A stretch of 64,000 nt of DNA from Gemmataceae bacterium (GTDB taxonomy: Bacteria > Planctomycetota > Planctomycetia > Gemmatales > Gemmataceae), in the NCBI GenBank assembly GCA_022842245.1, contig JALHPZ010000032.1:1-64000 (forward strand), given 5' to 3'. The notes under the pieces were generated by a model that did no database searches, had not been told where the DNA came from, and saw only the letters and a program-made list of their open reading frames with translations. The position numbers were made by a program, and so were the translations under genes. Below, in pieces: positions 17,201 to 24,446 of the stretch (positions are counted from its first letter, which is position 1; each line of letters starts with the position of its first letter).

Positions 17201-18356
17201 AGATGACTTTCGCACCGGCACCGACCGGTAGGAACTCGTCCGATTGCAGAAAGAGTGCCGCGCCGTTGTTTCCCGGCTCCGGCTTCACGGCGATGCGGAT
17301 CGCCTGCGATTCCACACCCGTCGGCTCGGTCGGGAACTGCCGGATCAGGTTCTCGGTGTAGCTCGCGCCGAGCGGGCGGAAGTAATTGCCGATGCGCGCC
17401 GTCTGCCAGAGCGCGGTCTGCCAGCTCACGATCTCGGCGGTGAGTGATGGCACCTCGTTCGCGGCCGCGGTCTTCCACTTCCTGCGGATCGTGTCGAGCG
17501 GTTCCGATGGCGCCGCGTCGGTCAGCGCGGCATGCAAGGCCCGCAGATACTTCTCGTTCAGCTTCTCCTTCGCGGCGATCTCGGCGAACTTCCCCTCCGC
17601 GAGCGCGGTCCGGTGGCTCACCGTCGCAGCGAGGTACGGTTGGAACGGCAGCCGACCTTCGGGGCCGACGTGCTTTGAGTAGAACGCCCGGAGCTTCGCC
17701 ACGCCCTCGTCGCTCCAGTCGCGGCGGGTCTTCGCCGGCGAGAAACGGAAGCCGTCGGGTAGCAGCACGGCCCGGTCGGCGATCTCCTTTGCGGCTGCCA
17801 GGTATTTGGTGAAGAGCGCCGGCGAGATGTCGGTGAGCGCCTCGGCCGCGTTCGTGAACCCTTCGCCGGCCGCGCCATCGGCCGGGAACTCGCGCGTCGG
17901 CCGCAGGTCCACGCCCGTCAGGTCGCGTACCGTCGCGTCGTACTCGGCATTGCTCAGCCGGCGGAGCGGCACGCGCCCGGGGTCGCCCTTGCGCGCCTTC
18001 GCCTCCGACTCGAGGAACTGCCGCACCCACGATACGAGCTGCTTCTTCTCGTCGGCCGTCGGCTGCGGCTTGTCCTTCGGCGGCATCTCGCCCGTTTCGA
18101 TCTGCTCAATCATCGCCTGCCACGGCTTCGCGTCCTTGCGGATGTCATCAAGCGTCGCGAACCGTTCGAGGTCGAGCTCGCCCTTCATCGCCTTGGTCGA
18201 GTGGCAGTTCAGGCAATGTGTCTTGAGCAGCGGCCGGATAGTCTTGGTGAACGCCTCGGCCTGCGCGTCCTGCGCCGCGGCGGGGCGGGGCGGCTGGAAG
18301 TACGCGACCGCGACGAGTGCAACGCCGACGAGGGAGAGCGGAAGCCAGCGGGACAT
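14262..18356 (-). CDS. Very large PSCyt1/DUF1592/DUF1588/DUF1585 protein
   Basis: An exported protein of 1364 residues, much longer than the usual 700-900 of this architecture. A signal peptide (1-28) is followed by a planctomycete cytochrome c domain with CLNCH at 48-52 and DUF1587 (about 126-150, VPLRRLSNAEYDATVRDLTG). A unique region runs from about 200 to 900. Then come DUF1595 (about 945-980), DUF1592 (about 985-1120), DUF1588 (about 1165-1260, with CATCHVRIDPFGFALEKYD) and DUF1585 (about 1290-1360). GAGG lies 7 bases before the ATG at 18356. No DUF1552 or DUF1501 partner is adjacent on this strand. Function unknown; probably an envelope redox or carbohydrate-linked protein. Confidence 0.86.
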   Translation of the reverse strand: MSRWLPLSLVGVALVAVAYFQPPRPAAAQDAQAEAFTKTIRPLLKTHCLNCHSTKAMKGELDLERFATLDDIRKDAKPWQAMIEQIETGEMPPKDKPQPTADEKKQLVSWVRQFLESEAKARKGDPGRVPLRRLSNAEYDATVRDLTGVDLRPTREFPADGAAGEGFTNAAEALTDISPALFTKYLAAAKEIADRAVLLPDGFRFSPAKTRRDWSDEGVAKLRAFYSKHVGPEGRLPFQPYLAATVSHRTALAEGKFAEIAAKEKLNEKYLRALHAALTDAAPSEPLDTIRRKWKTAAANEVPSLTAEIVSWQTALWQTARIGNYFRPLGASYTENLIRQFPTEPTGVESQAIRIAVKPEPGNNGAALFLQSDEFLPVGAGAKVIFRNPRLEGNGPTLRLADYAEYGAKFEFDIPTVFADTDQYLAAVFERAKNPKHEPKGLNEEFLKRWIDFVDLDLTGAKPVDGKPVPYAEFKLFDTKAERIDGKAWINGWHSRTAGLPVVMANSSDQDERIPGLAKAKSVVVHPMPQEYVGIAWTSPIAGIVKITTKVSHAHPACGNGVAWWLEARRGQKATEIAGGGIALGKDAKHELTRAVQVGDQFILAVDAKNADHVCDLTGVAFTITEPAKPGRVWDLAKDISGSIHAGNPHADGHGNKAVWSFGKGPARAVAAGALPIPPDSILGRWKAAAVDVTKRDELPKLAVELKKLLTGPRPADAKSPDRTLYDNLAAVDSSLLKGLDATPFRKPQAIPYGVSKDRFDADGHLVVNANTPMQLRLPAALFVGRTFAAEAEFSATPEPRAAFVSAATRAREDARWDGKAPLLVARDGLVKMKSGFESFRKLFPLFLAFPPVIPTDEVVSLKMFHREDEPLIRLFLNDAQAKELDHLWAEHQFVSKQYRLENEHLPQFIGFVTQDQPKAMELYFLGQKPVFQKRADELLASEVAAEPKQLDALVAFAAKAYRRPLKPGEAEELRKLVRSVRATGATHDEAFRGALMRVFVSPSFLFRIEAAPPGKDPKPVSDWELASRLSYFLWSSMPDNELRRLAAEGKLSDPKVLEAQTRRMLADGRTRSLAIEFGTQWIHVRGFDEHNEKNEKLFPAFTPDLRSAMNEEGIRFFQDLFQADRKVTDLLDSDATFLNETLAKHYGIPGVAGPEWRRVEGVNRYGRGGILGFASVQAKQSGASRTSPVLRGNWVVETLLGEKLPKPPPNVPKLPEEEGTEKLTTRQLTERHVSEASCATCHVRIDPFGFALEKYDPIGRRRDKDFGGLALDSKAKLRDGSEFDGIDGLRNYLLSKKQDVIVRLFCKRLLGFALGRSVTLSDTSVLDEMVAELKKADGRVSAAVRVIVASPQFRMVRGADAGE

Positions 18357-18474
18357 TGCCAATCCTCGGAGAGCGACGACGGGCCAACCGGCGGAGAGTC
18401 ATCCTATTCAGAAAGCGTCTTCGCAGGGTGGGCAGAGTCTTCGAGACCCACCGGTGAGCAATGCCATCTAGTTG

Positions 18475-18960
18475 TCAATCGTCTTCAGCGTTCTCGTCGT
18501 AAATACGAGAGAAGTCGGCGAATTCCGTTCCCGCGAGATCGGCTTCGATGACGCGTTTGGCGATCTCGAAATCAACAACGAAGCAGCAGACCTCCATCGT
18601 GCCGGAGCCGATGCTACCTCCATCGCAATTGCCAAGCCCCGTCCAGCCGAGCAATTCGTTCATGCGATCTTCGAGTGCGCTGCGCTTCTCCAAGTCTTCA
18701 GAGTTGCCGAAACCGTCTACTTCGTACTCGATCAATAACGTCGTCTCGCCGATCTCCTCCGCCGAAACGTAGTCATTGGCGACAGACTTTTCGAGAATGT
18801 CGGCGATTTTCGCCTCGGGATCCGCGCCATTAGGGAGTTTATGCCCGATGGTTTGTCCACGCTCGCCAACCAATCCCCAATGCTCGATGATTTTGCCGCC
18901 CGATTCCCATGCTTCGTGGTAGTGCAGGGCGTCATCGATTCGCTTGTAGAGCTTGTCCAC
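18475..18960 (-). CDS. Hypothetical acidic protein, possible WGR-like segment
   Basis: The 161-residue product starts at GTG 18960, which has an excellent Shine-Dalgarno (AAAGGAGG, 6 bases away), so the start is firm. It is acidic and has no signal or membrane segment. Residues 10-40 include HYHEAWESGGKIIEHWGLVG, whose W-G-x-V-G pattern recalls WGR domains; this is a weak resemblance only. The rest (DFEIAKRVIEADLAGTEF) looks like a small alpha/beta domain. It follows the Tat-exported gene at 19045-20286 on the same strand after 84 bp. Confidence 0.72.
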   Translation of the reverse strand: MDKLYKRIDDALHYHEAWESGGKIIEHWGLVGERGQTIGHKLPNGADPEAKIADILEKSVANDYVSAEEIGETTLLIEYEVDGFGNSEDLEKRSALEDRMNELLGWTGLGNCDGGSIGSGTMEVCCFVVDFEIAKRVIEADLAGTEFADFSRIYDENAEDD

Positions 18961-19044
18961 TTGGATCCTCCTTTACCTGAATGCGGCGTTGAAAGTTTGG
19001 GCGGCGGATCTCGCATATCCTCGGCTCACCCAGCGAAAAGCTTC

Positions 19045-20286
19045 CTACTCCCGCGCGAATAGCGATTCCTTCGGGGCCGTGTACTTCACGGCCAGGTGCG
19101 GCGTCTCCAGTCGCTGCCGGTCCTTCGTCAGCGATTGCATACCGGCTTCGACGAGGCCGGCGGTCAGCAGCGTGCGTTCGACCGGATACGGGGCCACGCC
19201 AGTGAGGAACATTTCCTCCGCCTTCGACATGAGCGAGGCCGAGTAGGTGACGTTCGGGTTCGGCGGCAGGTAGAAGAGCGTCGAGAGCGGTTCGGCCTTG
19301 TCCTTCAGCTTCGCGGCGAAAGTGAAATCGCCGACGAGGCCGTTCATCAGCAGCATCGTCGCCTTCAGGCCGTCGGCGTACTCGAAGCGATAGCAGATCG
19401 GGCTTTTCACCATTGCCTTCATCTGCGCGAGCGTCGGCATCCGGTGGCTGTAGGTCGGCGCCTGCGCGAGCGTCTGGCTGCGGGCGAGGCAGGCGTCGAA
19501 GAGCTTGGCGCTCCACTCGCCGGTCTCCATCGCCTTCCAGACGGAATCACCGCGCAGGGCCTGCAACGACTTCACGCCGGTCTCGCCGCCCTTACGGCGC
19601 TCGGCCATGCACTGGATGACTTCGAGGGCGTGGAAGTCGTAACTGTCCACGCCGCCCATCGCCACGCACATCACTTCGTCCAGCTCGGCGCCGTAGGGCA
19701 TATCGATCGCCGGCATCCGCCACGTCACGGGCAAACTCGACCCGGCGAGGAACGGGAACTTCATCGTTCGCGAGAGGTCCACCATCTCCTTCGCCCACTC
19801 CCACTTCCAAGAGAGGTGCTTGTCGTTGAAGACCGGCACCGTGCGGCCGTCCTTCTGGAAGACGTCGACGACCTGCTTGAAGAACTCGTAGCGCGGGTAC
19901 TTCTTCTGGCCGAACTCGTTGTCCGGGTAGTTGCCGTGTTCGCCGATGATCAGCACGGCATCAACGGCGAGTTTGTCGGTGCCGTTCCGCAGCGCCTCGG
20001 CGACGGTCTTGTAAATGGTGAATCCCGATTCCTTCGCCCGCCCGCGGCTGAGGTCGTTCTTGGGGAACTGATCGACGTAGGCGGAGACGACGTCGATCGG
20101 CGGCCGGTGCCATTTGCCGTTCTTCGGGTAGCCGCCGAGGAAGCGCTCGGCCATGTGCCAGGCGTGCGAGCGCTCGCGCCATTCGGTGGTGACGACGGCG
20201 AGTTTCTTGCGGGCGAGTGGCTCGGCAAAGGCGGGGGCGGCGATGCCGGCGGCGAGGGTGCCAAGGAACGTGCGGCGGGTGAGCAT
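19045..20286 (-). CDS. Tat-exported hypothetical protein, 413 aa
   Basis: The N-terminus MLTRRTFLGTLAAGIAAPAFA is a clear twin-arginine signal. The mature protein is globular. It contains TTEWRERSHAWHMAERFLGGYP near residues 34-55, VDAVLIIGEHGNYP near 108-121 and several His residues (HLSW, HALEVI). A family of such Tat-exported proteins of unknown function occurs in Planctomycetes; I cannot name a Pfam family with confidence. The start codon overlaps nothing and faces the divergent WD40 gene across 100 bp. Confidence 0.78.
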   Translation of the reverse strand: MLTRRTFLGTLAAGIAAPAFAEPLARKKLAVVTTEWRERSHAWHMAERFLGGYPKNGKWHRPPIDVVSAYVDQFPKNDLSRGRAKESGFTIYKTVAEALRNGTDKLAVDAVLIIGEHGNYPDNEFGQKKYPRYEFFKQVVDVFQKDGRTVPVFNDKHLSWKWEWAKEMVDLSRTMKFPFLAGSSLPVTWRMPAIDMPYGAELDEVMCVAMGGVDSYDFHALEVIQCMAERRKGGETGVKSLQALRGDSVWKAMETGEWSAKLFDACLARSQTLAQAPTYSHRMPTLAQMKAMVKSPICYRFEYADGLKATMLLMNGLVGDFTFAAKLKDKAEPLSTLFYLPPNPNVTYSASLMSKAEEMFLTGVAPYPVERTLLTAGLVEAGMQSLTKDRQRLETPHLAVKYTAPKESLFARE

Positions 20287-20386
20287 GGCGAGATACCGAA
20301 AGGAGTCGGGGCGGGTTTTCTCGTTTTATCCGAGATCGGCTTGCATTACCTTACACCTGTTCCGAAATCCTCACCCCGAGTCGCAC

Positions 20387-22414
20387 ATGACATCCGCCAG
20401 AATGTTGATCGCGCTCGCTCTGCTCGGCGGCGCGCCGCTCGTCGCGCAGGACCGCGCGGCCACACTCGAATACGCGCACGCCGTCTATCGGGCACATACG
20501 GAGTTCCGCAACGGCCAGTCGGCGCGGGCGCTCGCGCTGCTGGAATCCTGCCGCGAAGACCTGCGCGGTTGGGAATGGCACTACGTGAATCGCCTCTGTC
20601 GTCCCGAACAACTGATGTTGAGTGCGGCGAAACCGGACGGAACAAAGCGCAACTTCCAGACAGCGAGCTACAGCCCCGACGGCAAACTCATCCTCACCGC
20701 CGACGGCGACGCGAACGCGAGCCTCTGGGACGCCGGTACAGGCTCGCTGGTAAGGACGTTCACCGAACAGAGTTTCAAAGTCCGCCACGCGCACTTCAGC
20801 CCTGACGGCAAGCAGGTCCTGACCAGTGGCGACTCGATCACCGCGACGATCTGGGATACGGCCACCGGTAACCCTGTCCGCAAGCTCGAACGCAAGCAGC
20901 GCGCCATCGGCGCGGCGAACTGGAGCCCCGACGGCACGCGGATCGTGACCAGCGGCAACCGCGACCTGACAATCTGGGACGCCGAGACCGGCAAGGAACT
21001 CCGCTCCTTTCCCAGCATCGCCTTTTATTCCTGCCGGCCAAGTTTCAACAAGGACGGCACGCGCATCGTCTCCAATGGCTTCGGCGCCTCCGGCACCTTC
21101 GATCCTGAAAACGGCAAGCAACTCGTCCGTGTGCCCCCGGGTGGCAACGGCACCACGAACATCGCCCGCTTCCACCTCGACGGCACGCGCTTCGTCGCTT
21201 CCGCGACCGACGGCATCGCCCGCGTCCACAAGACCGACGATGGTTCCATCGTTCTCGAAATCAAAGGCCACAAGACCGGCGTCGGCTCGTCCGCGTATAG
21301 TGCCGACGGCAAACGGATCGTCACCACGTCGGACCGGACCATTCGCCTATGGGACGCCGATACCGGTAAGGAGTTGAAGAGCTGGCTGACCACCGGCGGC
21401 CTGCTCGACGCGACGTTCCACCCGAACGGCGACCGGATCCTGAGCGTCGAGGCCGGCGCGGTCAAGGCGTGGAGGATCGACGCCGAGCCGGTGCAGGTCC
21501 TGCCCGTCGAACCGGGGAGCTGGATCATCGACGCCGCGTTCAGCCCCGATGGCAAGGAAGTGGCCGCCGGCAGCACCGGCAAGGTCGGCTGGTACGCCGA
21601 CGTCTGGGACCTCGCGACAAACAAAACCCGACTGCAACTCGGCAACCACGACTATGTCGTCCATCAGGTGGTTTACAGCCCCGACGGATCGCGCATTCTC
21701 ACGCGCACCGGCACCGGGCGCAGCACGATCTGGGATGCAAAGTCCGGCAAGGAGCTGCTCGATCCCGACACCCAGAAGGATCAAAAGGACTGGTCCAACA
21801 TCGCCGGATTCAACCGCGACGGCACAAAGCTCGTTTCGCTTAAGGGCGGCTCGCTCCAGCTTCGGGACCTCCAGACCGGCGCGGTGCTGCGTGAGATGAA
21901 AGGCGACGGGGCGTTCCGATCGTACTGGCCCGGGCCGGGCGATGGCGAGCTGACGACCTACTCGGAGGGTAAGCTGAGCCGATGGAACGAGGCCACGGGG
22001 GAGGTCAAGTCCGCCGTCGTATTCGACGGCGCGCCAAAGGGCATCGAGTACCTCTGGCTGTCCCCGGATGCCAAGCGGCTGATCGTCTCGGAACGCAACG
22101 GGCCGGCGACGCTGTGGAACGCGACGAACGGCCGGAAGATCGGCCCGCTTCCGGCGCTGACGGTGTACTCGAAGTCGAAGATCGCGTTCACGCCCGACGG
22201 CTCGCGGATCGCCGTGGCGACGGTCGGCGATGCGAACGTCCACATTCTTGACGCGGCCACGGGGATCGAACTGCTCGCGTTCCCGGCCCTGCCGAAGAAC
22301 GTCGGCTGCGTCGCGTTCAGCCCCGACGGCTCGCGCCTGCTCGCGGGCACGTCCAACGACGATCCGCTGCGCATCCACACCGGCGGTCCGGGGCCAAAGG
22401 CCGAACGGAAGTGA
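20387..22414 (+). CDS. Exported WD40-repeat protein
   Basis: A 675-residue protein with a signal peptide (about 1-21) and an N-terminal helical segment ending in REDLRGWEWHYVNRLC (about residues 55-70). This segment commonly precedes WD40 propellers in planctomycete proteins. At least ten WD40-like repeats follow, each with SPDGKxxxTxxxDxxxxxWDAxTG. The number suggests two propellers. WD40 proteins are scaffolds for protein complexes, and no enzymatic domain is visible. The ATG at 20387 is set by the signal peptide; the longer in-frame extension overlaps the divergent gene. Ends 90 bp before icd. Confidence 0.85.
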   Translation: MTSARMLIALALLGGAPLVAQDRAATLEYAHAVYRAHTEFRNGQSARALALLESCREDLRGWEWHYVNRLCRPEQLMLSAAKPDGTKRNFQTASYSPDGKLILTADGDANASLWDAGTGSLVRTFTEQSFKVRHAHFSPDGKQVLTSGDSITATIWDTATGNPVRKLERKQRAIGAANWSPDGTRIVTSGNRDLTIWDAETGKELRSFPSIAFYSCRPSFNKDGTRIVSNGFGASGTFDPENGKQLVRVPPGGNGTTNIARFHLDGTRFVASATDGIARVHKTDDGSIVLEIKGHKTGVGSSAYSADGKRIVTTSDRTIRLWDADTGKELKSWLTTGGLLDATFHPNGDRILSVEAGAVKAWRIDAEPVQVLPVEPGSWIIDAAFSPDGKEVAAGSTGKVGWYADVWDLATNKTRLQLGNHDYVVHQVVYSPDGSRILTRTGTGRSTIWDAKSGKELLDPDTQKDQKDWSNIAGFNRDGTKLVSLKGGSLQLRDLQTGAVLREMKGDGAFRSYWPGPGDGELTTYSEGKLSRWNEATGEVKSAVVFDGAPKGIEYLWLSPDAKRLIVSERNGPATLWNATNGRKIGPLPALTVYSKSKIAFTPDGSRIAVATVGDANVHILDAATGIELLAFPALPKNVGCVAFSPDGSRLLAGTSNDDPLRIHTGGPGPKAERK

Positions 22415-22504
22415 TCCCGCACGGGGAACTCCGGGAACTTCTGTCCGACTTGCGGTACCGTCCTAGACTAATCGCTTTCGCACACCCCGCACCGGAGCCT
22501 CCCC

Positions 22505-23719
22505 GTGGCCAAGATCAAGGTGAAGTACCCCGTCGTCGAGATGGACGGCGACGAGATGACCCGCATCATCTGGCAGAAGATCCGCGAGAAGCTCATCCTC
22601 CCGTACCTCGACATCGACCTCAAGTACTTCGACCTCGGCATCGAACACCGCGACGCCACCGACGACAAGGTTACGTTCGAATCGGCCGAGGCCACCAAGA
22701 AGTACGGCGTCGCCGTGAAGTGCGCCACCATCACGCCGGACGAAGCCCGCGTCAAGGAATTCAACCTCAAGCGGATGTACCCCTCGCCGAACGGCACGAT
22801 CCGGAACATCCTCGACGGCACCATCTTCCGCGAACCGATCGTCTGCAAGAACGTGCCCCGGCTCGTCGGCCACTGGGACAAGCCCGTCGTCGTCGCCCGC
22901 CACGGCTTCGGCGACCAGTACAAGGCCAGCGAGATCCTCTTCCCGGGCGCCGGCACGGTGAAGCTCACCTACACCCCCGCCGACGGCGGACCGGCCATCG
23001 AGAAGGAAGTCTTCAAGGCCCCGAGCGCCGGAGTCACGCTCGCCATGTACAACCTCGACAGCTCCATCAAGGGCTTCGCCCGCGCCTGCTTCAACTACGG
23101 CCTCGGCCGCGACTACTCCGTCTACCTCAGCACCAAGAACACCATCCTCAAGATCTACGACGGCCGCTTCAAGAACCTCTTCCAGGAAGTCTTCGACACC
23201 GAGTTCAAGGCCGCGTTCGAAGCCAAAAAGCTCACCTACGAGCACCGCCTCATCGACGACATGGTGGCGGCGAACATGAAATGGACCGGCGGCTACCTCT
23301 GGGCCTGCAAGAACTACGACGGCGACGTGCAGTCCGACACGGTGGCGCAGGGCTACGGCTCGCTCGGTCTTATGACCAGCGTCCTCACCACGCCCGACGG
23401 CAAGACCGTCGAAGCCGAGGCCGCCCACGGTACGGTGACGCGCCACTACCGCGAACACCAGAAGGGGAAGCCCACCAGCACGAACCCGATCGCCAGCATC
23501 TACGCCTGGACCCGCGGCCTCATCTACCGCGGCAAGATGGATGGCACGCCGGACGTCGTGAAGTTCGCCGAGACGCTGGAAAAGGTCTGCGTTGACATGG
23601 TCGAGTCCGGCAAGATGACGAAGGACTTGGCGATTCTGATCAGCGACAAGACGCCGTACCTGACGACTGACGGCTACCTCGACGCCGTGGACGCGGAGTT
23701 GAAGAAGCGGATGGGGTGA
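22505..23719 (+). CDS. icd: NADP-dependent isocitrate dehydrogenase
   Basis: Catalyses oxidative decarboxylation of isocitrate to 2-oxoglutarate with NADP in the TCA cycle. The 404-residue protein matches the dimeric subgroup shared with eukaryotic IDH1/IDH2 rather than the E. coli type. It has YPVVEMDGDEMTRIIW at the N-terminus, the substrate loop SPNGTIRNILDGTIFREP (about residues 94-111), DDMVAANMKWTGGYLWACK (about 252-270) and EAEAAHGTVTRHYREH with the NADP-contacting residues. The start is GTG 22505, with GGAG 7 bases upstream. A strong inverted repeat follows the stop, so it is probably monocistronic. Confidence 0.95.
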   Translation: MAKIKVKYPVVEMDGDEMTRIIWQKIREKLILPYLDIDLKYFDLGIEHRDATDDKVTFESAEATKKYGVAVKCATITPDEARVKEFNLKRMYPSPNGTIRNILDGTIFREPIVCKNVPRLVGHWDKPVVVARHGFGDQYKASEILFPGAGTVKLTYTPADGGPAIEKEVFKAPSAGVTLAMYNLDSSIKGFARACFNYGLGRDYSVYLSTKNTILKIYDGRFKNLFQEVFDTEFKAAFEAKKLTYEHRLIDDMVAANMKWTGGYLWACKNYDGDVQSDTVAQGYGSLGLMTSVLTTPDGKTVEAEAAHGTVTRHYREHQKGKPTSTNPIASIYAWTRGLIYRGKMDGTPDVVKFAETLEKVCVDMVESGKMTKDLAILISDKTPYLTTDGYLDAVDAELKKRMG

Positions 23720-23749
23720 CGCCCCGGGTGGGAGAGACATGGTCGAAAC

Positions 23750-23806
23750 ATCAACGGCGTCGGAACTCTCATCTGTCGAGGCAGAAAGGGTTCCGACGCC
23801 GTTGAT
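23750..23806. terminator. 17-bp perfect inverted repeat between convergent genes
   Basis: Bases 23750-23766 pair perfectly with 23790-23806 around a 23-nt loop. The hairpin sits between icd and the convergent DUF4256 gene and probably terminates transcription from both sides. No long T-tract follows on either strand. Confidence 0.65.
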
Positions 23807-23821
23807 CCGCGCCGCGGCGAT

Positions 23822-24394
23822 TCAAACCCGCAGTAGTCCGCGGAAGCCGCGAGCGGCGTAATAGGACTGTGCGCCGTTGTGATAGATGAAGACGGTCGCG
23901 TAGCGGCGGTCGCCGAACAGCGCGCCGCCGAGTTCGCGGATGGCGGGCGGCGTTTGCACCCAACTCGACGTCGCCCGGTCGAATTCGCCCAGTTCCTGCA
24001 AGTCGCGATATTGGGATTCGGTCAGCAGTTCGATGCCCATCTCCTCGGCCCACTCGACGGCGGAATGCGCTGGTTTGTGCTCCTTGCGAGATTCGAGGGC
24101 GGCGCGGTCGTAGCAGACGCTTCGGCGGCCTTTGGGGCTTTCCGCGGAACAATCGACGAAGTGGAATTCCCCCGCCTCCCGGTCGAAACCGATCACGTCC
24201 GGTTCGCCGCCCGTGCGTTCCATTTCGTGCAGTGAAGCGAGTTTCTCCGGCCGCGCTTCCAAGCGGGCCACGACCTTCGCCCAGACCACGCCCTCGTGTC
24301 GGTGCGGGTTCTTCTCGAATCGGATTTGCAACAGGTCCAGCAGCGCAGCGCGTTCCGCGGATGACACGTTCGGTTTCCTGGACTTTCGGTTCAT
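23822..24394 (-). CDS. DUF4256 family protein
   Basis: The 190-residue protein matches DUF4256, a soluble family of unknown function found in many bacteria. Characteristic stretches are RFEKNPHRHEGVVW near residues 25-38, HEMERTGGEPDVIGFD near 56-71, FHFVDCSAESPKGRRSVCYDR near 77-97 and FGDRRYATVFIYHNGAQSYY near the C-terminus. The start at 24394 is the first ATG that gives the family N-terminus; upstream in-frame codons are arginine-rich and unlikely. It follows the OGT-like gene on the same strand after a 52-bp gap. Confidence 0.85.
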   Translation of the reverse strand: MNRKSRKPNVSSAERAALLDLLQIRFEKNPHRHEGVVWAKVVARLEARPEKLASLHEMERTGGEPDVIGFDREAGEFHFVDCSAESPKGRRSVCYDRAALESRKEHKPAHSAVEWAEEMGIELLTESQYRDLQELGEFDRATSSWVQTPPAIRELGGALFGDRRYATVFIYHNGAQSYYAARGFRGLLRV

Positions 24395-24446
24395 GGGAAT
24401 TTTCCGAAGGAGTGGAGCGAAGACGTGAACAACCGGATCCCGCCGT

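Noticed and set aside
22411..23740. Long frames on both strands over the isocitrate dehydrogenase gene
   Set aside because: The icd frame matches a known enzyme along its full length, so the others are shadows.
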